Shown: positions 9,592-20,883, counted from the first letter of the stretch. The stretch is 64,000 nucleotides of DNA from Alentia gelatinosa (GCA_950022655.1 OX465584.1:60762841-60826840); one strand, 5' to 3'. Made by a program: numbers and translations. The notes: generated by a model from the letters alone, not told the origin.

Positions 9592-9912
9592 GGCGTTATA
9601 TATATTTTACAAATATTACATGTATTAACATCATCATATTTTATACAAATATTTATGTTATTAACTCTTTTATCATAAATACTCGTTGTACTCAAATACA
9701 ACTTATATCTACTCTTATCAAATGTATTAACTCAACCAACTCTTATACTTCACCTACTATTTATTACCAATTCACACATTGCATAAACAATGTATCATTT
9801 ATGTATTAATTCATTTTATTTATATAATCAATCATTTATCATCTTACAATAATAATAAATTATTTATTCCCAAGTTTGCCTCGTCATCTTCTCTGTCCCT
9901 AGCTCAGCAGTG
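9592..9912 (+). repeat. split direct repeat B2 of the Ngaro element (3' end)
   Basis: Second copy of the B repeat. Similarity to B1 ends at CTCAGCAGTG (9912), which marks the right end of the element. The flank beyond, 'attcataatattgtacata', does not match the sequence left of A1. Confidence 0.9.
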
Positions 9913-10635
9913 ATTCATAATATTGTACATATGTACAAATCTGATTTCTTCAAAGTATGAAAATATAATAGTCAAGACAAGATCGGTACTTTACAAGTGG
10001 TTCCAGACTACAGATTAGTGACGAAAAATCGGTCAATGGAAACAGACCTTACCGTTTCTTGGCGACATATCACGGGCAGTCATTCGTGTAAGTTAGATGT
10101 TTCTCACTAGGTTCCATTAGCTTCTGCATGTGAGCTATTCATCAAGCAACACAAATAGGACCTAGCTATTCACACCACTGAGACAAACACCTCCATATTC
10201 CCCTTCCAAAAAATAACATAGAAATCTGTGAACAAAAAATCACAATATATATCCGTGAAACATTTTATCGGATACCCGGCCGAATCAAGGAGCAGGGGTA
10301 TGGCAGCGACCACTTCTTATCTTTAACACATACAGCAAACTTTCCTCCATTCTTGTCAACACTTACAGACAGTATTCCAAAGGAGATTTAGAAATATAGA
10401 GGGCAGTAAAGGTTTATCAATTACTGGTCCCCCTTCCCTGCGGTCTTTTGAAGGAGGATTCGTTAAGTGGCCTGCCCACAGGGAGTTGGTTGGATTAGCG
10501 ACTGTGGACTGGTGTGTGGGATGGGATGATCGAGACGGTGAATACATCCATATTCATGGGGGGAGACAGGGACTGGCAGACAGCCTCTCCTATGCTGTAA
10601 TTTAGCACTCTGCTAGAGCGCCACATACGTATGCA
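9913..10635. other. intergenic sequence
   Basis: One short fragment (aaaatcggtcaatggaaaca near 10025) resembles the ends of family F-c. Nothing else was recognised. Confidence 0.4.
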
Positions 10636-10837
10636 ATATGCCGAGGGTGGGGGGAGGGAGAAAGAAAAGTAAGGGTAGGTAGAGATGGAGATGAGAGAGT
10701 AGAAAGGAAGGAGGGAGAAATAAGGGTAGGCAAAGAAGGAGAAAGGAGAGAAGAAAGGATGCAGGGAGAATAAGGGATAATAGGGAAAAGTGGAAAGAAA
10801 AGGGGAAGGGAGGAGGAGATAAGACTGGGACAGGGAA

Positions 10838-10888
<51 letters not shown>

Positions 10889-11200
10889 GAGGGAGGGAGA
10901 GGGAGGGAGCAAGAAATGGAGAGAAAGAAAGATGCATAAGAAAGAAAGAAAGGAGGATTGGAGGCAAAGAAAAGGGGAAAGGAAAGGAACTGTAGGAGGA
11001 AGGGAGGGAGGGAAAGACAAAGGATAAAAACAGAGAGAGGACAGAAGAAAAGGGAGAGAACGAGAAATGGGGAAACAGAGGAGGGGAAAGCGAAGGAAGG
11101 AGGAAGTTAGACAGGGAGAGACAGGAAGGGAGGGAAACAGAAAGAGAGAGGGTGAGAAAGAGGGGGGGAAGATAGAATGGAAAAAATAAGGAGAAGTATC
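10636..11200. repeat. polypurine tract with (GA)n core
   Basis: More than 500 bp in which the + strand is almost wholly A and G, with a pure (GA)n run at about 10842-10882. Long open frames on the opposite strand are Ser/Leu/Pro-rich artefacts of the composition. Such homopurine tracts can adopt triplex (H-DNA) structures. Confidence 0.9.
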
Positions 11201-11523
11201 TTAACACCGGATCATAATGACTAGAAAATGACAAACACAAAAAAGGAAAAGAGAGACAGAAGAAAGATAGAATTCAGAGAAAGTGAGGAAGTTATGATTA
11301 AGAAATATAACAGAAAATACACATGTGTAGACATGAACAATTATGTGTATGTTTGCATGCCAAATCAGAATTATGAATCACTGTTGAGAGGTGGGTCTGT
11401 TGGAGTTGATATAAGAACAGAATAGGCATGGTAGATTTACATATTACTAGCCAACAAATCACAGAATTAGGACTGGTGAACACTATAAGGGAGACATGCT
11501 CACAGCACACTTCACACTTCCCT

Positions 11524-11990
11524 TTAAAGACAAATGCTGGTAGTTAGGCGATTTCTAAATTCTATTGAGTTTTGCAAATAACTCAGGATAATATAAGTTC
11601 CATATATCAGCAAACAGATAATGCAAAAAAAAGGCATGTCACCATGCTAACTTCTATGGGAGGGCCATCTGAAAACGTAAGTGCTTAACTATTGGTGTCT
11701 ATGGGAAAATGCAATATTCTGACTTTGTTGCTAAATGACACTGATGTTCTATTGCTATCTTCAAATAATTCTGTATCATGATAGTTGGGAACATATATAC
11801 AAGTGAGAAATGCTAAAAAATACTAATTCACCATGCTCATTTTTATGGGAAGGCCATCTGAAGAAGGTAAGTACTTATCTATTGGTGTCTATGGGCAACT
11901 GTTACATTTTCATGAAACCAGATGGCAGCACCAGTGTTAATTGAATAGAACCAGGGGGCGCTTTGATACCTACCGACATTTTTCTTTAAT
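11524..11990 (-). mobile_element. MITE family F-b, copy 2 (reverse orientation)
   Basis: It begins TTTAAAGACAAATGCTGG and ends 'accgacatttttctttaa', matching 475-950 in reverse complement along its whole length. Both ends retain TTAA-like flanks. Confidence 0.7.
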
Positions 11991-12896
11991 GTCTTTTAAC
12001 AGACAAAATTGCAGCTGCTGAGGATACATGTAACTTTTCTCCAGTGAGACGGCAAACAGCTGTTTGCTTAATTATAGAGCGTTGATGAATCAACAGCTAA
12101 GATTATTAGAGCATGCTCGTTAGCACTATATACATTGCCTAAAGGAAAGAGTTATTCTATGTAACGTATAATTTTCCGTTGAATATTTCACATGGTTTTG
12201 GGGCTGAATGCGTCAATTGAGCATACCAACACCCCACACACACCCTACAGTCACTCAAACAATGCCGAAGCCCTCGCACACGAGTGTATCAGGTGAATTC
12301 CTGACTCTGACTCCATTGTCTGTGATTTCAACCTCGCAAAGCCTTATAAACGCTTACATGGAGAACCCTACAGAAGGGTAGCGTTTGAAAGTAAAACCCA
12401 TTAAAAAACGTTTAAAACGTTTAAAAAACCAAAGAATGCAGGGTTCATTATGTGCAATTAATCAATTTATACTCAATCAGGTTTTATAAAGGATTTACAA
12501 AATAAATTGGTAAGTGGCAGAGATTGGTATGATTGGATAGTGGTGTAGATACAACAGGATCAGGCATATATATGAATCAGGCGCCTACAGATGAGGCGTA
12601 TACACACAGAGAATAGGACGACCTTGTATACGCAAAAGCATACCTATATACGCCAGGCACATTCATATGTAAAATAATGTTGTTTATGAAGTGCATGGCG
12701 CAATAAATTTTGAACATGTTCAAATTTCGTAAACACCATATACGATGTGGGTTTTTTCTTTGGTCTGCGTTGGTCTGCCTCGTAGGCTGCATCATAGGAA
12801 GCTCCCTAACAGCACAATGAGCTCCACGATTCCCCTCTGATTGGTTTTTGCGTCGGTAGGTCCGGTTGGGAGCAAAATCGTAGGGGGTGCTCTAAA
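11991..12896. other. intergenic sequence with a small hairpin unit
   Basis: Around 12565-12680 lie GGCGTATACACAC and GTATATACGCC-type inverted pieces resembling those in 37897-38314. No gene or complete element was recognised in the rest. Confidence 0.4.
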
Positions 12897-13295
12897 GGGG
12901 GGCATCCACCAACCACGACAAGGCTAAGACAAGCGCCGACATGAAAGTACCAAGCTTGTCACAGCCTTGTTGTAAGAAGGGGGACTTTACATCAGTGTTG
13001 TCTGGGTGTGTTGGGAAGTGCACGCTCCACCAAAATTTCCTATCATGGACCTCTGCAACACACTCCCAACACGCCATGACACTCCAGGGCAAGGGTCCAG
13101 TCATGGGAAATATTGAACATGTTCGATATTGTTGTCGCCTTGTCAGAAGAAGGCTCCCGACAAACTTCCAATCGTGGCCTTGTCATAGACTCTCGTTGGG
13201 AACTGTGGTCCATCATCCACGACAAGGCCCCCAGTCATAGGCCAGTTGTCGGGAAGCCATTGTTGTAGTCTTGTAGTGGTTGGCGGACGCCCCCC
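12897..13295 (+). mobile_element. MITE family F-f (GGGGCATCCACCAACCACGA), copy 1
   Basis: The left end GGGGGGCATCCACCAACCAC and the right end 'gtggttggcggacgcccccc' are inverted repeats. The phrase 'cgacaaggc' and its complement recur many times inside. A second copy in opposite orientation lies at 56103-56404. About 400 bp, no coding capacity. Confidence 0.75.
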
Positions 13296-14236
13296 TCTAA
13301 GTAACACACCCACTTGGCTTCTCGCCTTATGACGCGATCTATGACGCGATCTACGACGCACAATTGCATTGAGATGAATGGGCGTCAGGGTGCCACAGGA
13401 GGGCCAAATTCTGCATCTGATTTCCAGGGCTAATCCTAGGATTGTTGTGATTTGTGCCTTTAGTGCCTTTTTTGTGCCTTACTCGATACACAGCGCATGA
13501 ATATTCACCAATTTACCTTGGTGAGTAACAACATATATAACTCAGCCTAATTTTGGTACCGAAGAAGGCAGCCTTTTTCAGTCATTGTTAAAGGCATATC
13601 GAACAATTTGCCATGACAATTAAAATCCATGTCAAGTTGAGAATAGGATGATCTCAAAGTGTTATAGAACCCATTGGTCATTTAGAGATAAATATCACGA
13701 TACTATTATAACAGAATATATACGTTGTTCGGTCACGAAATGACTAGAACTGTATGAGTTTATAGAAAATAAAATAAAACATCTTGTAATTACTACGCAC
13801 TAAGAGATATACTCAAAACGATGCCTCCCATCGATGTATCACTCAGTATAAATAAACCGTTTTAGAAAAAAAAACGAAAAAAACACTCACCACCTCAGCA
13901 ACCCCCACAACCATCTTTTTATGGCCAGATCTATGCTGCCTCCTTCGGGACCGTTCCCGTTCTTGTGGGAGGCATACATTATCCATAAACAGATCATTCA
14001 GGGTGATAAGACAGAGGCCGGGACCATAGGGTATGCTGGGCGGGAGCCACTGGAGGGCAGGCCGGCCAGGAATAAGGGGTGGGGGGGGGGGGGGGGGGTT
14101 GAGGGGACCAGCATTTGGCATGCAACATGTAAATAGAAGGTTCAACGGACATCATCGCTTGGTATAAAACGGGAGGGCAGATCTCATTGGAATGAATAAC
14201 ACAGAGCATAAGTATATGATCTTTTTTTGAGGAGCG
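13296..14236. other. intergenic sequence with an 18-G run
   Basis: It holds a triple short repeat (tatgacgcgatc-like, near 13325-13365) and a run of 18 G at about 14081-14098. The overlapping open frames on the minus strand are driven by the C-run and have no recognisable domain. Confidence 0.4.
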
Positions 14237-14518
14237 AAAGGCCTGACGATAGAAGTTTGGACCTACCGATATGGCACCGATATATAAAGTAAATATCGGG
14301 GAATTATCAGGAATGTGCAAAATCGTAGACATGTCGTAGACATGTCTAGACATGCCAATCCACCATGCATCAGAAGGGTTTTTTCGGTGCCTAATCGCAG
14401 AAACGTGGTCAACTGCCCCGATAATAGGTGACCTTCCGACGCGATTTTGATTTTGTATCGGGAGGTGCATTGTAGACCATATCGGAGCGATATCATAGTA
14501 GGTGGATGCCGGGCCCAA
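14237..14518 (+). mobile_element. MITE family F-g, copy 1
   Basis: The ends are inverted: 'aggcctgacgatagaag' on the left and 'catagtaggtggatgccggg' on the right, each followed inward by a 'ccgatatggcaccgatat'-type segment. The core 'gtagacatgtctagacatg' and 'tcgcgattttgattttgta' recur in reverse order at 23217-23502. Confidence 0.7.
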
Positions 14519-14554
14519 TGGTCATAAAGGGACAAAGTTTTATATTGAACGGGG

Positions 14555-14837
14555 AGTTATGATCTGTAATATCAGTATGTGGAACATACAGATTATATCC
14601 CTTGGCCTAACAGACCAAGCTGGCTGCGTAACACGCCGATGGAGACAACATCTTGGTTTCGATCAACAGGGTCGCCCCCACACAGTAAACACGGAGCCAG
14701 CATATAATCCTGATCTCGATGTACTTGAGTCAGTCCGGTGAGTGCAGCGCATTGTAACACAAACTGCAATAGAGCTTGTAACCGGACAAAGCCTTCGAGT
14801 CATTCATTAAGCTTACTATTCACAACTGATAGTAACA
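14555..14837 (+). mobile_element. diverged solo LTR related to the Gypsy element at 24230-34088
   Basis: About 283 bp aligning along its length with the 278-bp LTRs. Shared phrases include 'cataatcctgatctcgatgt', 'cagtccggt', 'cattgtaacac' and the terminal 'gatagtaaca'. The first base is A instead of the TG end, and many substitutions and no internal element suggest an old LTR-LTR recombination product. No target duplication was found. Confidence 0.75.
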
Positions 14838-15329
14838 ATAAGTAATTCTCTATGGATGTACCCTAATTCCGTAAAAATGTTTCTGACTCAGAAGTCACAG
14901 GCCCACCTCCCACACCCCCATGGGGAAGCGGTATAGGGCCTCTTCGAGACACAGAAAAAGATCTTATCACTAATTCTGTAAGTGTTCCATTCATTCACTG
15001 TCCTGTAAAAAAGTATAGATGTATGCAATCTATTTTTTATCAGGATGCATCTATAAAAGTCAACAATTCTAAAGAAATGATAGATTTAATAATACAGCTA
15101 CTTAAGATTCTGAGGGATGTTCTTCCAAACTACCCTGAGCTGCCAAACGAGCTGCCAAACGGGTTCGAGTAATTCCAAGTGGGCGAATCATTGGGCCTGA
15201 TAGATTTGTGTTTTCAAGATGCAGCAGCAGGGGACCGGTTCTTTGATACTTGTAGTCATTTGGGACAGATTCCCATTTCACCCTCTCATCGATTAGAGAA
15301 GTTCCAAGAAACTTGACATCTCTACAAGC

Positions 15330-16430
15330 TTCTCAATGCTGCCCCTAGCCACTCCTCACTGCCCAGAGCTGCCTTGAGCTGTCAACAGCCCCCCCCCAGC
15401 CACTCCAATCTGTCCTAAACTGCCCCACGTCACTCTGTATTGTCCTAAACTGCCCCCAGTCACTCCAGACTGTCCTAAACAGCTCCAAGTCACTCCCTAC
15501 CGCCCCGAGCTGTTCCCAGTAATTCCAAACTGTCCCGAGCTATGCTGAATTATACTGAGCTGCACCGACCTATCCCGTGCAGCTCCGGGCCCCTCTAAAC
15601 TGCCTGGAGCTGTTCCAGCCACTTTGACCTGCCCCCAGCAGCTCCATACTGTCTTAAACTGCCCTCAGTCACTCCAAACTGCCCTGGGTTCTCCTGAGCC
15701 GCTCCGAACTACCCCAAGATAAACGGAGCCGGTCGGAGCTGCTCCGAGCAACCCCGAGCAACTCCGAGCCTTCATGAGCCGCTCCAAGCCGCTCCGAGCC
15801 GCTCCGAGCTGAGTGCGTCATTAGGCCCGATCTATCTGTGTTCCACACATGCGGCGCAGGGGTCGTTTAATGATTGTAGCGATTTGCGGCAGATTCCCAT
15901 TCCCCCCTCCCCTCACTTAAAGCGTTCCAATAAACTGGAAACCTCTATGAGCTTCTCAGAGCTGCCCTTAGCCACTCCTTACTGCCCGTAGCTGCCTTGA
16001 ACTGTCCCCAGCCACTAAGACATGCCTCCAGCCACTCCAAGATGTCTCAAGTCACTCTAACCTGTCCTGAGCTATCCCCGAGCAGCTCCGAGCCCCTCTA
16101 AAGTACCTGGAGCCAGCCACTCCAACCTGACCGCAGCCACTCAGCACTGTCTTAAAATGCCCTCAGTCACTCCAAACTGCCCTCGGTTGCCCCGGCCCGC
16201 TTCCCAGCTGGTCCGAGCCGCTCCGAGCTGCCCCGAGCTTCTCCGAGCTACCCGAGCTGCCCCGAGCTACTCTGACCCGCTCCGATCCGCTCCGAGCCCC
16301 TCCCAGCCCCTTCGAGCCCCTCCGAGCTTTTCCGAGCCGCTCCGAGCCGCTCCGAGCCGCTCCGAGCCCCTCCGAGTCCCTCCGAGCCGCTCCGAGCCGC
16401 TCCGAGCCGCTCCGAGCTGGGTGCGTCATT
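15330..16430. repeat. degenerate GC-rich short tandem array with a ~600-bp higher-order repeat
   Basis: The array is built from decayed units of about 10-15 bp such as CCGCTCCGAG and 'ctgccccgagct', most regular at 16210-16410. A longer block, with 'gcgtcattaggcccgatcta' and 'tgtagcgatttgcggcagat', occurs at about 15190, 15820 and 16420. It interrupts the short units, giving a repeat of roughly 600-630 bp. Open frames here are repeat artefacts. Confidence 0.75.
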
Positions 16431-16659
16431 AGGCCGGATCTATCTGTGTTCCCCACATGCGGCGCAGGGGACCCGCCCTTTAATGCTTGTAGCGATTTGC
16501 GGCCGATTCCCACTCTGTCCTCCCCTCACGCTGCCAGGAGATCAATGCGGAACCACAACACCCACTCCTCCCGCCTCTCTCAGCCCCGTCCATTCTCCCC
16601 GTCTCCCCGGCCCTCAAAGCGGCCATGGCTCTGTAACCGCGGGCAGACTACCGCCTAAG

Positions 16660-17364
16660 CCCAGGACCTGGCTATCTGTGGTGGGGCAATATAAAGAAAT
16701 TCCACAGCCACATCTTCACGTTTAAAACTGGGTTTCTGTGCAATGGCCAGCGATATACGGACATTTCCTGACGGTAGCTCAGCCATATCTTGTTGGGTTT
16801 ATTGTTGGGTATCCTAGAGTATCTTGCTTCTTGTTTTAAGTTTTAAGTATAAGAAAAGCGTTTGAGGATGATGTTGTATTGCAATAAATACATCCTATTT
16901 AAGGGACTTTTCTGGGTCCACGTTACCTTGTCTATGGTGGGTGTGATGAAAAACATACCTTATATCTATGAGCTATGTGTCACTAAATAAAAATTATATA
17001 TATAAAATCATTTTGTCGGCCTGTTTCTCATGGAAATTCAAAGATATAATCAAGAGAAGATTTATGGAAAGGTTTTGTGACGGGAATATACCTAGAGGAA
17101 CATATTCAGTGTTTGTATTACTCCAGTGAATAATACCATGTTGGGGTCTTTTTCTGCGATCATTTTCAAAACCGTATAAATGGAGCAAAATCAAATATTT
17201 GGTGGTGTAAACCTTTTCGTAATGGCATTTTCCTCCGCGTGTGGAGGTGTGGGGGAAACATGTTGATTCCGATCGGAAAATAAATATTTTCTTTTACAGG
17301 GAAAGTAATGTCAGAAGTGCTGCTACCAGACCGAAATCCAGGCAAATGTTCGAGGCTTCGAGGC
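16660..17364. other. intergenic sequence
   Basis: Nothing recognisable; AT-rich, with no supported open frame. Confidence 0.4.
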
Positions 17365-17595
17365 CACCCCTCTCATAAAATCTCACACTCTCTAAATCGT
17401 ATTCTGTATTCCAGTCCAAATAAAGCCACTAGGGCGCCATGTACACAGTATTCCCGCTAGGCGGTATCATTATAGGAATCTGATGTACGTGTTAGCACCT
17501 GAGGCAGGTCAGTGGATACTCAAGGCCTTAAGCCTAGTTCGTTAAGAATTTGTCTCCCATAGAGCGTAGTGAGAACCTTGAACAGAATACCACTA
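17365..17595. mobile_element. MITE family F-e, copy 2, partial
   Basis: It begins CCACCCCTCTCATAAAATC and keeps 'gtggatactcaaggc', 'aagcctagttcgttaagaat' and 'catagagcgtagtgagaacc'. The left arm is shortened and the extreme right end is missing. Confidence 0.7.
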
Positions 17596-17636
17596 TCAAG
17601 AATTCCTCTCCTATAGATGGCATGTCTAGATATATA

Positions 17637-18130
17637 TCAAAAATAAATGTGGGTAGGTATCGAAGTCCCCCCTGTTTCTACTCAATTAACACTGGTGCTG
17701 CCATCTGGTTTCATGAAAATATAGGAGTTTCCCATAGACACCAATAGATAAACACTTATCTTCTTCAGATGGCCTTCCCATGGAAATTAGCATGGTGACA
17801 TAGTATTTTTTTTATATATATATATTTTTTATTTAGTCAGGTTTGTGTTTACTGATATTTTCATCATTCTTACACACATTTCTCATTCGTAAATGTTCCC
17901 AACTATCATAATCCAGAATTATTTGAAGATAGCAATAGAACATCAGTGTCATCTAGCAACAAAGTTAAGCACTTACATTTTCAGATGTCCCTCCTATAGA
18001 AGTTAACATGGTGACATGCCATTTTTTTTGCATTTTCTAATTGCTGATATATGGAACTTATATTATCCTGAGTTATTTGCAAAACTCAATAGAATTTAGA
18101 AATCGCCCAACTACCAGCATTTGTCTTTAG
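17637..18130 (+). mobile_element. MITE family F-b, copy 3, with a TA/T-rich insertion
   Basis: It matches 475-950 in the same orientation and ends CCAGCATTTGTCTTTAG. An extra T- and TA-rich stretch of about 60-70 bp sits at 17808-17875 inside the copy. Confidence 0.7.
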
Positions 18131-18182
18131 ATCAAACCAACCAACAGGGTACAGAAGGAGAAGTACAGATGTACCTCATACA

Positions 18183-18615
18183 ACCCCCCTCTCATAAGAT
18201 TTCGCACTCTCTAAGTGGTATTCTGTACTCTCACTACACTCTATAGGAGAGGAATTCTTAACGAACTGGCATAGAGCCTTGTGAATCCACTGGCCTGCCT
18301 CCCGTGCTAAAAACATACATCAATGCAACCCAAAGATTCCTATAATCTCAATGATGCCACCTAGCGGGAATACTGTGTGGCAGTGGATTCTCAAGGCTCT
18401 AAGCCTAGTTTGTTAAGAATTCCTCTCCTATATAGCATAGTGAGAATATCGTACAGAATACCACTTAGAGAGTGTGAGATCTTATGAGAGGGGTGCGTAG
18501 TGAGAACCTTGTACAAAATACCACTTAGAGGGTGTGAGATCTTATGAGAGGGGTGCGTAGTGAGAACCTTGTACAAAATACCACTTAGAGAGTGTTAGAT
18601 CTGATGAGAGGGGTG
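18183..18615. mobile_element. MITE family F-e, copy 3, with its right arm tandemly triplicated
   Basis: A complete fold-back copy whose last 60 bp is present three times in a row (about 18437-18496, 18497-18556, 18557-18615), each ending ATGAGAGGGG. The copies differ by only a few bases. This is a terminal duplication, not separate insertions. Confidence 0.8.
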
Positions 18616-18880
18616 CATTCAAAGGGGCAGCTGATAAAGGCAACAACGCCTTTGATCCTGTGTGTGGTTATGTTGCGGCGGACACGGTTGGCGCATCTGA
18701 CACCTGATACACAGTCAATAACTGCTCAGGGAGATACTTCCTGGCGCAGAATAGAGGGTCAAAGCTTTGTCCATGCTGTTCACCTGAGACCCGTAACACT
18801 GGCTTCAAAGGGGAGCTATGGATAAAGGGTGTTTCATGTAGAGTTTGATTACTCAACAAGTCAATGCTACCTGTCGTGAA
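18616..18880. other. intergenic sequence
   Basis: Short stretch between two repeat families with no recognised feature. Confidence 0.3.
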
Positions 18881-19420
18881 TGCTGGAGACACACCAAGCG
18901 AGAAACGCAGCGAGTTCGGTAATCGCCAACATAAAATGGCCTATATGTGAGCTGTTATTTCATATTTCACCTGATTAATTGCTTCCAAAATGCTATATTG
19001 TATTCAGGAGATATTGGTATGAAATAATATCTTACATACACGCCAATTTGTGTTGGCGATTCCGGATATCGCTGAGTTTCTCGCTTCATGTATCCCCGGT
19101 ATAAAGCCGGAGACACACCAAGCGAGAAACGCGGAGATTTCCAGAATCGCCAACACAAAATGGCGTTTATATGAGTTATTATTTCATCTTTCACCTGATT
19201 ATTGCTTCTTAGATGCTAAATTATTGGCGAAAGATATTAATAAGAAATGATATCGTACATACACTCAAATTTCTGTTGGCAATTCTTGAGATCGCTGCCG
19301 TGATTTGCTTGGTGTGTCCCTAGCATTAAGCCGGAGACACACCAAGCGAGAAACGCGGCGATTTCCGGAATCGCCAACACAAAATGGCCTATATGTGAGC
19401 TATTATTTCATATTTCACCT
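18881..19420. mobile_element. three head-to-tail copies of MITE family F-h (CCGGAGACACACCAAGCGAG)
   Basis: Copies at 18881-19098 and 19104-19320 are full fold-backs: each opens with GGAGACACACCAAGCGAGAA and closes with the inverted form ('cgctgagtttctcgcttc', 'gatttgcttggtgtgtcc'). The third, 19329-19420, holds only the left arm. Short AT-rich or 'aag' spacers separate them. No coding capacity. Confidence 0.8.
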
Positions 19421-19858
19421 ACGCCCCCCTTAACACTATGGCCAATGTATCGAATTTTAGTTCCCAATCGGGAACTCAATCGTAAGGCCTATCGGGACCA
19501 GAATCGGCGTTGGTGGGGGCAGGGCCTTATAGACAGTATGCTCACGATTAAGGCATTCTTTAATTATAATTCTTTCATCGCATTCTAATTAGCACCTAAT
19601 TCACCGGTAAAGTTCCCCTTTCAATGAAACATAAATCTGTTGTTTTTCTCAGGATTTATTTGAATGAATCCCCATTAATTGAAAGAGATTAGGCTTCGCA
19701 ATCTGGTCTGATTTCCCTACTGACCATCTCCCACTCCTGTGAACTCTAGTTTTTAAGAGGTGGGGTCCCTTCGCTCATTTATTACCCACCTATTGCGAAG
19801 TCACCATTGAAAATGCATAAAGTGACTGGAATCGCCAACCAGAGTTTTAAACATGCCA
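19421..19858. other. intergenic sequence
   Basis: No supported feature was seen. Confidence 0.35.
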
Positions 19859-20883
19859 GGGGCCCGTTTAATAATCTAGGATCGTACAGGTAGTCCCTTT
19901 TTGTTTGCCATAGAGACCCAAGGACGATGTGGGTCAACTTTATTCAACACTTATGGATGAACCTATAGACAGCTAAGACTGTCTTATTGAACAGGTTTAG
20001 ATCTTATTAACCCTTTCACCACTGCATGATGCCTCCAGGCATTCCCCTGGCTACAGCAGCATGATGCCTCCAGGCATCATAGAGGCATCATTGATGCTTA
20101 TATACAGAATTCAATAAATACAAAAATAATTGTTTGAATTGAAAGAAATTTTGACATTGTAAAAACATAGCAAACTTTGATTTGGTATAACAAAATAGCA
20201 TCAGCTACCAAGGTAAATTACTCAAATCACACGACACATCATGTGACATTGCTATTTTCCAAAAAAGGTGCCTGCTGTAGCAAGGTCGTTTATGCAGGCA
20301 ATGCCTGCTGTACAATGGTGATCAGAGGAACTGGGTGCTGCAGGGAAAGGGTTAACCCTTTCACCACTGCATGATGCCTCCATGCATTCCCGGGTGAACC
20401 GCCGCATGATGCCTGGAGGCATTCCCATGGCTACCGCCACATGATGCCTCCAGGCATTCCCGTGTGAACCGCCGCATGATGCCTTGAGGCATCATAAACT
20501 CGGATTTTGTTTCGAATTCATTTTTCAGTCGATTTAAGCACAAAAGGGTTAAGAGATTTTTCATATGGAAATAAAACAGTTTTAAAACAATGTATCTGTG
20601 TGTTTTGAGTCTATATAGTGCCATGGAGATGTTGATTTGCGAGTAGAACTCGGAGAAAACAAAAGTATTGCACAGATCGGGTCACGCCTATGGAATAGTA
20701 GACCCGGCGTCACAGGGGTGCATCTGGTAAAAGCCTGAAGCGATAGTACATAGGAACGCCGTACGGGGCACGGCGGTACATTTCCCGTTTCATTTTGGCG
20801 TGCGGCGGTTAAAGGGTTAAAGGATAACCCTTGTAAGAGGTACAGAAAGGAGTATTCAGGTGCGATCCTAGATTATTAAACGG
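19859..20883. mobile_element. MITE family F-d, copy 2, split by nested F-i elements
   Basis: The left part is 19859-20006 (GGGGCCCGTTTAATAATCTA ... 'gtcttattgaacagg'). The right part is 20821-20883 ('aggataacccttgtaagagg ... gatcctagattattaaacgg'). The two parts join into the order seen at 2789-3287, so 20007-20820 is a later insertion. Only one 56-bp unit is present here. Confidence 0.75.
20007..20820. mobile_element. MITE family F-i (TTAACCCTTT ends, GATGCC palindromes), two or more tandem copies
   Basis: TTAACCCTTTCACCACTGC occurs at 20007 and again at 20352, where the first copy's end (GGAAAGGGTTAA) shares its TTAA with the next copy's start. Terminal AAAGGGTTAA sequences lie at 20343-20355, about 20543-20551 and 20811-20820. 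Near each left end are palindromes of the type TGATGCCTCCAGGCAT, several in a row. TTAA at the ends fits insertion at TTAA sites, as by piggyBac-type transposases (inference). Confidence 0.7.

Larger units (their letters stand above)
4317..9912 (+). mobile_element. Ngaro-type tyrosine-recombinase retroelement, near full length
   Basis: About 5.6 kb with the order A1 (4317-4467), ORFs, B1 (9069-9395), A2 (9396-9546), B2 (9592-9912). Split direct repeats of this kind define the Ngaro/PAT group of YR retroelements, as opposed to LTRs or the inverted repeats of DIRS. It encodes a Gag-like protein, RT/RNase H and a tyrosine recombinase, and no integrase or aspartic protease was seen. A1 and A2 differ at one of 151 positions; B1 and B2 differ by one base and a 6-bp gap, so insertion was recent. 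No target duplication is visible, as expected for recombinase-mediated insertion of a circular intermediate. Gag carries an in-frame stop and RNase H a frame break, so this copy is probably not autonomous. Confidence 0.9.

Noticed and set aside
4317..9912. DIRS element
   Set aside because: DIRS has inverted terminal repeats, an internal complementary region and usually a methyltransferase; here the repeats are split direct repeats and no methyltransferase was seen.
10602..11240. 212-codon minus-strand Ser/Leu/Pro-rich frame
   Set aside because: Direct consequence of the polypurine tract; stops contain purines on that strand only rarely.
16157..16725. Pro/Ser/Arg-rich frames of 70-116 codons
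   Set aside because: They arise from the GC-rich short repeat and are open on both strands.
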